A stretch of 14,257 bases of DNA from Chromera velia (taxonomy: Eukaryota; Sar; Chromeraceae). The stretch's first letter is position 1; each line of letters starts with the position of its first letter. The notes beneath the pieces are model-generated. The model worked only from the letters and a program-made list of their open reading frames with translations, made no database searches and was not told the DNA's origin. Below are positions 1 through 12,572 of this stretch, piece after piece. The position numbers and the translations under genes were made by a program. The stretch covers positions 17,501-31,757 of the forward strand of contig JAHBMJ010001368.1 of NCBI GenBank assembly GCA_018398765.1, written 5' to 3'.

Positions 1-240
1 TTAATGTATGAATGTGGTGTGTGCGTATACCGAGCGCTTATGTCTCCATACGCCTCCACAGATGTGGTATGCCTTGAGGTGAATCGATCCGATTGGCATG
101 CAGGCTTCCTCATCCCCCCCCATGAATGTGTGTTCTGGGTTGTCCTCAAAGCCTTGTTAGTGGCTTGGGATCTGGCGTCGCTAGATCTAGGATTTAACCC
201 TCAATCATTATCATCATCATCATCAGTACTGCAGCTCTGA
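1..240. other. Unassigned left flank, no supported gene
   Basis: This stretch has ordinary base composition. The plus strand is open for 78 codons from the ATG at 4, ending in a run of serines that comes from an ATC/TCA triplet repeat near 208-224. I recognise no domain in that translation and there is no supporting splice or promoter context. It may be the edge of an upstream gene or of a mobile element, but nothing here decides it. Confidence 0.3.
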
Positions 241-787
241 TGCGGCCTGAACATGCTATGGTTTCAAAAGTCTCAAGTTAGTTGAAAGCTTATTAATTAA
301 ATTAGCTGAATTAAACATATACCTACACAATGTGACTAAGATTTTAAATCTCTAACTACATTATTTTTTATTTAGAAAATATCTTCAATTTTAAATAAAT
401 ATTATACCTAATTAATTTAGATGTTTTAAATTTTTTTTAACCTGTGCTTATAATTGATTTACAGTATATCAGTTATTGATGATGCACTGACAAAAATCAA
501 TTAATTTATTAATTAATGTTGAATCATTTTGGTTTACCGCTATACGCTTACTACCAATAAGATGAGACAAGATTTGATTGATTGTAATTGATAAGATTCA
601 TTATTTGCAATATGATGACTATAATTGATTGATGCATTGATTATATTTGATTATAATTGATTGATTGATTGATTGACTGATTGATCATTGATTGCATGAT
701 TGATGGTTTTAAAAGATTTCCGCTATATCAATTTCTCACTTTAAAAATTAGAACTAGAATTAACTAGAATAAAAAAAAACTCTAGAA
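241..787. other. AT-rich island 1 with no gene
   Basis: This is a strongly AT-rich, non-coding stretch dominated by TTAATTAA-type and TGATTGAT-type words and rich in stop codons in every frame. It contrasts sharply with the GC-rich patch that follows at 888-986. Two similar islands occur at about 6700-7524 and 11623-12260. They could be decayed mobile elements or simply AT-rich intergenic DNA. No terminal repeats or coding remnants were recognised. Confidence 0.5.
588..707. repeat. Degenerate (TTGA)n tetranucleotide repeat
   Basis: TGAT/TTGATTGA units recur many times, densest at about 650-705, interrupted by single-base changes and short spacers. It is an imperfect microsatellite inside AT-rich island 1. 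Confidence 0.7.
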
Positions 788-887
788 GGCCAAGTCATGT
801 AATGGCATGCTCCTTTAGAACACCACAGGGCCTCGATCTATGCACCTCAATGCAGCTGCCACTTCCATTCATGATCGACCGGCCATG

Positions 888-986
888 ATATCCTCTGGCC
901 GGCGCTTTTTGGCCTGTCCGCATCTCCCCAGCGCGCCGTCAAGCGCGCAATCCGCGCGCCGGCCGCGGCGTTCCGGCCGCGGCGCG
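888..986. other. GC-rich palindromic patch
   Basis: This short, extremely GC-rich segment is made of nested palindromic words (GGCCGG, GCGCGC, CGGCCG, CCGCGG). The 12-mer CCGGCCGCGGCG occurs twice near its right end, at about 959-970 and 973-984. It sits between AT-rich island 1 and the TATA-like repeat upstream of gene 1. It could be a promoter-proximal CpG-rich element or a structure-forming sequence. That role is inferred from position only. Confidence 0.45.
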
Positions 987-1001
987 TTCAATTCTTGTAG
1001 G

Positions 1002-1027
1002 TCGATGATATATCGATGATATATAGA
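1002..1027 (+). promoter_or_regulatory. TATA-like tandem repeat upstream of gene 1
   Basis: Two head-to-tail copies of TCGATGATATA (1002-1012 and 1013-1023) run into TATAGATC. This gives a TATATA-type core about 250 bp before the gene 1 start codon. A TATA-like role is plausible from motif and position. No initiator element or transcript evidence is available, so transcription might start elsewhere. The sequence from about 1050 to 1276 would then be the 5' leader. Confidence 0.3.
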
Positions 1028-1276
1028 TCGTCAGACTGTGAGAGACTGTCGAGTTCCCACTGCATGACTGTCAGAATCTAACAGTAACCTTCTTGAGAAG
1101 GGGTGACGCAGTTGTCCACACAGCTGCTCACAAGAAGCAAAGCAATTCAAGAGAAGCAGTCAAGTTCGATCGACATCCGACCGCAGAGCCTTGAGATTGT
1201 TCTCTCTGGTGAGACTGCCGTCGCCTCACGGTGAACTCGGAGCAGTGCGCCATTCCTTTGCGTACACGTGGGCAAG

Positions 1277-5096
<3,820 letters not shown>

Positions 5097-6700
5097 CTCG
5101 ACCATCGAACCAGATGGATGTCTGAAATTCCCATGCACGCTCTGCAGTGCAGCTAGAAAAAACAAAACGTCAGAGCGCCTACCCGTCCCTCCTCAAGAAA
5201 GAGGCGTCTTCCCTCTGTTGTTTTGAACTCTTCTCGTCTCTGTCCCCTTTATATTTTCGACTCTCTTCCGCCTGCATGCCTGTGTACCGCCATTTGTGAG
5301 GGAAGAGAACGCACGATTAGATTTCCTTTCCACTCTTCTTTTTTTCCTTGCTGTTCCCTGATGATCAAAAAGTTTGGCGTGTCACTTTTTCGTGATGCAT
5401 TTCCGAATCTTTGATTAATATTTAGACTGTTCAGGTAAGGGTGCGTTCACGTTTATTCAAAAGGTCCTTGAGAGAGACACTCAGGAGGACCTGGGCAGGT
5501 GAATTGTAAAAAAGTGAATCTCAATTATGTGTAGAATGACCGCGTCTGCGCACACATGCAAACAGAAATTGGTCTTTACCATTCAGCTCACCGCATTTGA
5601 TTGTGCTCTTCGCTCCCTGTGTCTCTTTCTCCTTCTCAACTTCTGTTTTTGTTTGTGTCCTGCAAAAAAAAACGATGCTCACCACTTATTTTTCTTTCAT
5701 GGTCTGCCTCCCTGTTTCCGACTGGGTTGAAGTGCATGTGCCTCTACCGAAATTCACCCTTTTTTCCTTAGCAATCGGTCTTTCACATCAGTTTAGACAG
5801 ACTGAATGTCGTTCTCCTTTTGCGTCACTGTTTTTTTTTTTCCACATTTTACCTTCGTAGTTCTATGGAGACTTAGTCTAGTATCGCAAGTGAGGGAGGA
5901 GGTTTGCGAAATTTGACGAACGATGGGAGGATCTGGATGTTGACCACGAAGTGGGGGTGCGTGCTTGTCGGTGCCCGTTGGTGGCCCTTTTCTTTTGAGC
6001 ACATCCTCTCAGTGGAGCAATCTGCAGGCAGATCGAGAAATGCATGGGTTTGCATGAAATTGTGTTTCCATTCTTCACGAAAGAACGCATTCCACCCCGG
6101 AAATTATCCTGTTGCATTTTGCGAGTCCTGCATGGGAAGCCAGGCATGTCTGCAATGACGGTAGGTCGTCTTTTGTATGAAATCTGCATTGAGGTCCGAG
6201 TTGAGAACAGCTGAATGCTTGAACGACGTGCTCTATTTCTTTTCTCTTCCTCCCACTGTATTCAGATTATTGGTCCGTTGGCTTTCCTCGCTTTTTCCCC
6301 CCCTTCACCGCTTCACCTTCTGTTTGCATGGGCGACGAAGCTTATTTTCTCTTAAAATCTTCTGTCACCCGAATTTTGACAAGATCGAATGGATCGATCT
6401 CGATCTATGCGTCAGTCCCCACTTAGCATGTTCTTTTGTTTTCTATTTATTCATTCGCCTGCCTTTGGAGAAGGGGGGGAGGAAGCCCTGAGCCTCAGAG
6501 AGCATTGGTGATTCTTTCCAAAAGTGCGGCCCAGGCTCGGGCCCAAGCCGGAGGTCAGAGTCAGACTAGAGGTCGGATTATTGGTCAAATGCCAGATGTG
6601 ATTCGGTATAGTGAATTGAACCTAGAATCGAACGGTTTTGTAGGCAAACAAACTGTTTTGGAACGGCCCTTGTGTGTAGCTAACGACTTGTTGTTGAAAT
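5097..6700. other. Intergenic region, 3' flank of gene 1, no supported gene
   Basis: This region has moderate base composition with T- and C-rich tracts. Open frames are short (under about 105 codons), lack recognisable domains and show no matching splice signals. One plus-strand frame ending at 6702 is Gln/Ala/Arg-rich and matches no family I know. The 3' untranslated region of gene 1 must lie at the left end, but I could not place a polyadenylation site. Confidence 0.5.
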
Positions 6701-7110
6701 AACAGTTGAATGTTTTAACGTTGTTTATTCTTGGGCTTGACGCTATAGGCTTAACGTTTAGGAAAAATATTAAGAACAGATCGACCGGTTATGATTTCTG
6801 TCTCTATAGTTCCGTCTTCTAGCTAATATAATTCTTTGCAGCCTTTGCTGAATACCGTCTTAGTAAAACGTCAGAAATACATTCGTAAATTTAATTTATT
6901 TTCAATTTTTCATATACATTGAACATTATATTCCATCTCAATTCTCGATCTATCAAAATTTGAAATTATAATACAATTTTTGATTTGGTAACGTGATTTG
7001 GGTTTTGAATTTGGACCAATCCAAGGATCAATCCAAACTATTTTGGTCCGAAACATTCTAAAACCATAAAATCAATCTAAATTAAATATCGTTTTGATCT
7101 ACTTTTTGAC

Positions 7111-7155
7111 TAGTGACCGTCCTAGTGACAGTCTAAGTGACCCAGTGACCGTCAC
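7111..7155. repeat. Cluster of AGTGAC direct repeats
   Basis: AGTGAC occurs at 7112, 7124, 7136 and 7144. The first three copies are exactly 12 bp apart. The last forms an inverted repeat GTGAC-c-GTCAC (7145-7155). Function is unknown. It may be a remnant of a 12-bp tandem repeat. Confidence 0.65.
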
Positions 7156-7500
7156 TACTATACATCTATAAACATCTAGGTAAAGATGTGTAAAGTATTA
7201 GAAGTTTTTTAATACCTATTTGTAGAAATAATTCATTCTAGAAGCTGTATTGTACTTACTATAACTTAATAAAAACACTTTCTAAAAGCTTCTAATGTCT
7301 TAAAGGTCAACCAGTCTAAACCTACTAGTATACTTTGGGAATTTAATTAAGTCTAAAGTTTAAAATTTCGTCTAATTTATTAGAGAACAATCTAGAGAAC
7401 GATTCTTCTTTTAATTCTTCTTTGCATATCTGTACACAACTATACGCATATACAAAAGAACCTCTGACATATTATTGAGAATTATAAAAAAATTCTAAAA

Positions 7501-7518
7501 TTGAACTTCGCTGTTCAA
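7501..7518 (-). other. Short hairpin just after the gene 2 stop codon
   Basis: TTGAAC (7501-7506) and GTTCAA (7513-7518) form a perfect 6-bp stem with a 6-nt loop. On the minus strand it begins 7 nt past the stop codon of gene 2. It may be chance in AT-rich DNA, or an RNA structure in the 3' untranslated region. Confidence 0.35.
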
Positions 7519-7524
7519 GTTATT

Positions 7525-10140
7525 TCAGTATTGGTCTGCGAAGAGACTCCATGTGTTTACGGACTGAGTCAGCCCGGCAAAGCCCGCAGCAAGTCCCCCC
7601 GCAAACAAAATTCCACCTACCAGAATCTCAGTCAAACAAACAAAGCGATGGACTCTTGACATCTGATTCCAACACATACGAAGAAAAAGCACCACAGGTA
7701 TCACGAAAGTCAGTTGCACGATGCCAAAAGCAGAGAAGACGGTTGCAATGTCTCCAAAAAAGGGAAGCATCTCTGCCAAAAACACCGCACTTGATATAAA
7801 AAAAACTCGAACACACACCCGAACGACTGCCCCATTCACAAGAACTCCTTTATTCCCCCTCCCACTGGACGGAAAGGATATGCCCACACGCCCATCCCGA
7901 TCCTCTCCCTCTCCACTCACTGCTTGTCCGGACATCCCTCCCTCAGCCAGATCTTCCACAGAAGAAGAACTACTGGCTCCCTGGGGACACACGTAGCTAC
8001 TCTCCCCGTGAGTTCCCTCATTCGTCCCGTCTCTCCCTGAGCTCAGACGATCGCAATTCCCCCTGCTCAATGAAGCCGTGACACCTCTTTCCAAATCATC
8101 CCCCTGCACACCTCCCGTGCTTTCATGTTCACGCCCCCCAAAAGATTCTTCGAGCCGAGTGCCGATGTCCACATACTCCTCAACGATGCCCTCAGGGCGG
8201 GGATAGGACGACAGGGGCTCTCTGTCTGCCTCTCCGTCTGCCGCCTGCCTTTCAACTGCGGGAAGGCCACGAGAACCTTCGCAGTGCCTCTCTCCGGTCT
8301 CGGGAGCAGACGCTGTCAGGCGCCCCTCTCGTGTGACTCCCCCCTTTCCCCCCCCTCTCCCCACTGCTCCTGCACATGGAGGTACCGTGACAGGCCGAGG
8401 GGACACGGGCGTGTCTGCAGATATTGATGGTGCGGAGCCGATCGGTTCTCTGCTTGTTGGCGCCTTTCCTTTTTTGCACCCACTCTCCTCCACACCCCCT
8501 TCTCCCCCCCCTCCCCTCTTTCGAAGACAAAGTCCGAAAGGTCCGGACGAAACAAAAGCGAAGAGGGGCACCCGAGTTTTAGCCGCCGCTTTCCATTCGG
8601 AGGGAACGCCGAGACGCACTTCGATATTCAGGCAGAGCGCCGCCGCCGTCAGATTGGTTGAGAGCATCTGGGTCAAAATGACGCACGCCGCAGCGGCCCT
8701 TGAGAACCATGTGTCCCTCGGCAGGGCTTGAAAGAGGCTTGCACCGTGGGGCGGCCAGAATTGACGTAAAAGTAACAGATACAGAGGGACTGCAACAGCG
8801 GCATTACAGATAAAACCAGCAGTCATCACCCCTGTGAGCATCACATTGAACAGAGAAGGTGATTTCATTTCCCGCATTAATTCAGGATACACCATATGTC
8901 CCCCAAAAGATATCAGCATGTTCACCAACCCCTGCCCCATCGTGACCCACGACTGGAACGCAGGCACTGCCCCCGTCTCCCCTCGGAGGGAGGCGTCCAC
9001 CTCATCCCACTCTGCCTGCTGGGTCAGACCAGTTCCTACTATGGCCACTGTCAGCCCGACTATCTGCACCCCCACTGCGACTACCGCGAAGACCCCCATG
9101 GAGTCAAACGAGGGCATCGCCAAAGAGACGGCAAGAAAAGAAGCTCCACTGATGAGCCGCCACTCCCACGGAGAGAGAGGGTTGGAGGGGCCAAGCAAGA
9201 GGTCAAACAGGGGTGCTTGGAAGATTGTATGCCCAAGGATGTAGGAGAACAGCTGAATCATCTGCACGCGCGCGCATGAGAAAAAGAAGAGGGGGAAGGA
9301 AGGACACAATCGAGAGGTCTGACATGCTTGAGAGCCTATTCAGGAGAGTGGCGTCAGACTCCGAAGAATTTTGCATCATGGTTGCATCTGGTCGTTGTGA
9401 GGGACCACAGGAACCTTCACTCTTCCTCAGAGAAACCGTCTAAACATAATCGAGAGAACGGAAAAGGTAAGGAACTCTTGTAAACTTTCCATGCATGTTC
9501 CACGCTGTAGAAAACAAGAAAATGAAATACAAGTCGCCAGACCCTTAGAGTCACTGAATGAAAGAAAGAAAACACATCCGCTGAGACCCACTTACCGACC
9601 TGCACGTACTTCACATACTCGGCTGCCCCGTGCCCGAGGACAGCTTCTGTCATGCTTCTGTAACTTCCGATCGGTTCGTTTTCGTTCAGCCTTTCGTCTG
9701 TGCACAGACGACCCACCTGCACATGCACCGCAGACATGCATAGCCAATCAGCCCGAGAACCTTCAAACACGGCATTGGTGGGGTTGTGCGGCTACTGCAG
9801 GAACCAGCGGCAAATCACAGCTTCGAGCACAGTCCGACGAGTGTGTACGTAGACGGGCAGGGGGAGAAGGGAACAGCGAAGAAGCGGACTCGTCGACAAA
9901 TAAGACCATCGCGGTGCCCCTCTGCAGACGAACCATCCAGCCCGTGTGCCACGACCATGCCAGAATGAGGAGAAGAAGGGGGAGCGCGAGGGGCAGACTA
10001 AGGAGAGAGAACACCCAGGGCAAAAGATAAGGCCAGAACATGTAGGAGAAGGACTCAACGGCAGCAATGGGAAGGGAGACCTTCCTGGGTACACCCTTGA
10101 CGGCAACCGGCCCAGAAAAGTTCCGGGCTACAACAGTCAT
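7525..10140 (-). CDS. AAAP-family amino acid transporter, 11 TM, long loop (3 exons)
   Basis: The reading is exon A 10140-9907, exon B 9716-9600 and exon C 9261-7525, all phase 0, about 695 residues. It probably encodes a proton- or sodium-coupled neutral amino acid permease of the plasma membrane or an endomembrane. TM1-2 lie near 22-66. Exon B carries SYRSMTEAVLG, matching the family's conserved Y-x-D/E-hydrophobic-G segment. TM3 is near 118-138, TM4-5 near 153-193, and TM6 near 217-240, followed by the diagnostic SFGGHMVYPELMREMKSP (234-251). TM7 is near 256-283, TM8 near 303-325, and TM9-11 near 600-680, with the typical EMLPFFGD and FVIPVVLFL. Eleven segments match the family. The loop from about 338 to 597 is hydrophilic and Gly/Ser/Glu-rich, far longer than usual. 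ATG 10140 is chosen because an in-frame TGA lies at 10275-10273 with no ATG between. The exon A donor is the least certain boundary. Substrate cannot be read from sequence. Confidence 0.82.
9262..9599 (-). other. Intron 2 of gene 2 (338 nt, phase 0)
   Basis: The minus-strand donor is GTGCAG|GTCGGT and the acceptor is CGCGTGCAG|ATGATT, preceded by a C/T-rich tract. The join YVKYVQ|MIQLF restores the family's segment leading into TM3. A textbook-looking GTAAGT starts 4 nt inside the donor, but using it would break the frame. Confidence 0.75.
9717..9906 (-). other. Intron 1 of gene 2 (about 190 nt, phase 0)
   Basis: The acceptor GCATGTGCAG|GTGGGT is clear. The donor is inferred as GCGATG|GTCTTA, which gives the expected short TM2-TM3 linker. 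Phase-0 alternatives further downstream on the minus strand (TTT|GTCGAC or GCA|GTAGCC) would lengthen the linker by 2 or about 37 residues. The frame stops at a TGA soon after, so some splice here is required. Confidence 0.55.
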
Positions 10141-10436
10141 GATGCGTACGCGTAGTAACGTGAGGGGCCAACCAGCTGGCGAAAGATTGAACAGGTCAAC
10201 TTCCGTCTCCTTTTCGATGTTCGTAAACGAGACCGGTGATCCCGCAAAGATTGCCCGGTGAAAACGGCGTGTTCACTGTAGTCAGATACTGGTAAGTCAT
10301 GCGATGTCAGACGGCGTCGGAGGCTCTATGTCACAGACGAAAATCGTCAAAATTGGAGAGACAGTGTGCATGCAGTTTCGTGCAGACTGAGTGCGAGTTA
10401 ATCTTTCAGCCGATCTTTCATGCAGATTCGATGGAG

Positions 10437-10484
10437 TATATAAGAGCCAATCCACCTTCTTCGCGCGCGGGTGCTATATATAGC
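10437..10484. promoter_or_regulatory. TATA-like motifs upstream of gene 2
   Basis: The 12-bp palindrome GCTATATATAGC (10473-10484) lies about 335 bp before the gene 2 start and could serve as its TATA element. TATATAAG on the plus strand (10437-10444) is a better consensus match but faces the other way, toward no recognised gene nearby. A CGCGCGCG run lies between them. Assignment is by motif only. Confidence 0.3.
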
Positions 10485-11515
10485 TTCGTGCGAGTATGGC
10501 TCGGACACGGCTCTATCACATAAGTTAGTGAGTTGGCGGCATTTACCGAGGTCAGGCACTCCCCCGCAAAATTTGGAGATTTACGCATTGCGAGTGCATG
10601 GTCCAGAAAAGCGAATTGAGGGTCACGGGACTTCTGAAAGTGCCATCCAAACAGGCTTTCCGGGGCCAAAACAGCGATAAACGCATTGAAATGAAGGTCA
10701 CTTTCAGAACCTCGCTTCTGATTCCATGCAACTGTCCCGGAGTTCCCACGAATAAGAGTGGCACTTCTTCATTCCAAATACTGCACCCTGCGTGCTCTAC
10801 TGTTTCTGTCCATGTGCGCCTCACCGTTTTCTCCACTTATACCCGAGGACGAACGCGAAGGTCAGACAACACGTGCATGTATTGAGATCTGAAAACGGCA
10901 TTTCTTCTGCATCTGCTTTCCAAAAGGTGCTTTCGGTTCATCTGTCCATTTGAGTGTGTCTCTCTGTATGTGTTCGATGCTGTACTGGACGTGTCGGTGT
11001 ATCGGGTACAGATCGGCACCGTCGTAACTTAAAAGTCCGGCGTCCAGGGGTGTCTGAACGTCTTTTCTTTTTGAGCATACATGCAGATTGACGACGCCAC
11101 CGTCTGAAAATTCAGCTGTTCTTCTGTCCTGCGCTATGCCTGTTTCTTTTTCTTTCATTCTGCATGACTAGCTCTGTTCCCATCCGACCCTCTCTATCAG
11201 TAAACTTTTGTCTAATGGCCAGAAAATGCGCGTGCCTGTTCGTATGCATGTGCCAATTCAATACTCCTGATATATGCGTACCATAAACAGTTGTGTAGCC
11301 ATCTCTTTGGGAGTGTGTGGGAAGTTTGGACAAAATACAAATGTGAGAACAGAGAGGAAGCTTGCGGGGAGTGTGGGCTGTGTCTGCTTTGGTTCCCTCT
11401 AGAATCACACCGTTCACCATCGTTCTTCTGAACAACATTGTAGGTTGAACTGTGACAGCGATGCACCATGTACATGCGTCTGCCTGCCTGTCCGTGTATT
11501 ATTGCATGCATGCAA
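10485..11515. other. Intergenic region between divergent genes, no supported gene
   Basis: Composition is mixed, with open frames under about 110 codons on both strands. None has a recognisable domain, and overlapping frames on the two strands look equally random. I see no RNA gene. Confidence 0.45.
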
Positions 11516-11516
11516 A

Positions 11517-11554
11517 ATGTATGTATGTATGTATGTATGTATGTATGTATCTAC

Positions 11555-11622
<68 letters not shown>
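11517..11622 (+). repeat. Compound microsatellite (TATG)n-(CT)n-(GT)n
   Basis: About eight TATG units (11517-11550) are followed by a short spacer, about 18 CT units (11557-11592) and about 15 GT units (11592-11622). It repeats the CT-then-GT order seen in the gene 1 intron. Confidence 0.95.
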
Positions 11623-11626
<4 letters not shown>

Positions 11627-12260
11627 ATCTCTGCATATAGGTGAATGACTTAGTTTAATTCGAGATCCGACTTAGTTTAATTCGAGATCCGAATCAATTC
11701 AATGAAAGATAATGAAAGAAGAATGTTCCTAGGAATTAATTTTCTTTAGAACCTGTTATAGATTTTTTTATTAAATTTTTTAGAAATTAGTAGAAATTTG
11801 ACACAATGTATAAGTATATGTAAGTGTTGGTATATATACTTAAACTTAGTATATATGTTAAGTAGTAGTGAGTGTCAGAGAGGTACTAATACATATGCCA
11901 GAAGTTTTTGTAGGCAAATGGTTTCTTCGCAGCCAAAGTAGATAAAAATGATAGAATGAATAGGAAAAATAACTTGTTAGAAGCTCGGTCCGCTCGGAAA
12001 ATACCTATACTGTTTGTTACTGTTTCTAGATTCGATATAGTTTTATGGATAGTTTTTAAACTGCAAAAAGCTAGGCAAAAAGTTTTATTTCATAATATAG
12101 TGTGTCCGATATTCACATACACACAAAAAGAAAAATCAAATGAAAAAGCCAGCTCGTGCCTTGTACAAACTGACACCGCGATATTAATAGCTCGGAAACG
12201 CGCATGCATGTGATCGGACACAGTCATCCCGACGAAAGGATCGACAATTAAAATCTTTGA
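11623..12260. other. AT-rich island 3 with no gene
   Basis: This AT-rich stretch starts right after the microsatellite. It contains inverted repeats (AAGTATAT...ATATACTT at about 11811-11841, and ACTTA...TAAGT just after) and a few short open frames without recognisable domains. It resembles islands 1 and 2. Confidence 0.45.
11647..11690. repeat. Perfect 22-bp tandem duplication
   Basis: Two identical 22-bp units, 11647-11668 and 11669-11690, begin GACTTAGTTTAATT and end CGAGATCC. The lack of divergence suggests a recent event. It lies at the junction between the microsatellite and AT-rich island 3. Confidence 0.95.
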
Positions 12261-12572
12261 AGCGAAGCACGACTTGGCAGAGTAGACAATTGTGCGACTT
12301 TCAGAAATTCGTCACATGTGATGTCGCACGCTGTCTGCACAATTTGAAGGAAAGCTGGCAGAATCTTTGCGCTCTCAGTCTTGAATCTTCGCGAAGCAAT
12401 TTTGATCACAGTGGCGTCAGTTTTCTGTACGTCTCCTGTATCGTCTTGCTTTCTGACAGACTGGATCGTCCTCAGAGGAAGCGAAGGGGTTTCTCACAGC
12501 ATCCACGAGGAAGAATAGAAGGAGAAAAAGCAGTTCAGGAGAAAATCCGGACGTCAGACGTGAGGGATCACG

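Larger units (their letters stand above)
6701..7524. other. AT-rich island 2 with no gene
   Basis: This is a strongly AT-rich stretch with stops in all frames, between the mixed intergenic region and the 3' end of gene 2. Short recurring words include ATCCAA (near 7018-7035) and TCTAA/TAGAAG. It would contain the 3' untranslated region of gene 2 at its right end. A degraded mobile element is possible but unproven. Confidence 0.45.

Noticed and set aside
6590-6650. Minus-strand GTTCGATTC resembling a tRNA T-loop
   Set aside because: The flanking bases do not form a T stem and no acceptor or anticodon arm could be built.
8333-9279. Plus-strand open frames opposite the transporter
   Set aside because: They are antisense shadows. 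The minus strand carries clear AAAP motifs over the same bases.
10141-10272. In-frame extension of gene 2 upstream of its ATG
   Set aside because: It is open for 44 codons but contains no ATG after the TGA at 10275-10273, and no phase-compatible acceptor was convincing.
11445-11648. Short plus-strand open frames across the microsatellite at 11.5 kb
   Set aside because: The second half is pure CT/GT repeat translation and the first half matches nothing known.
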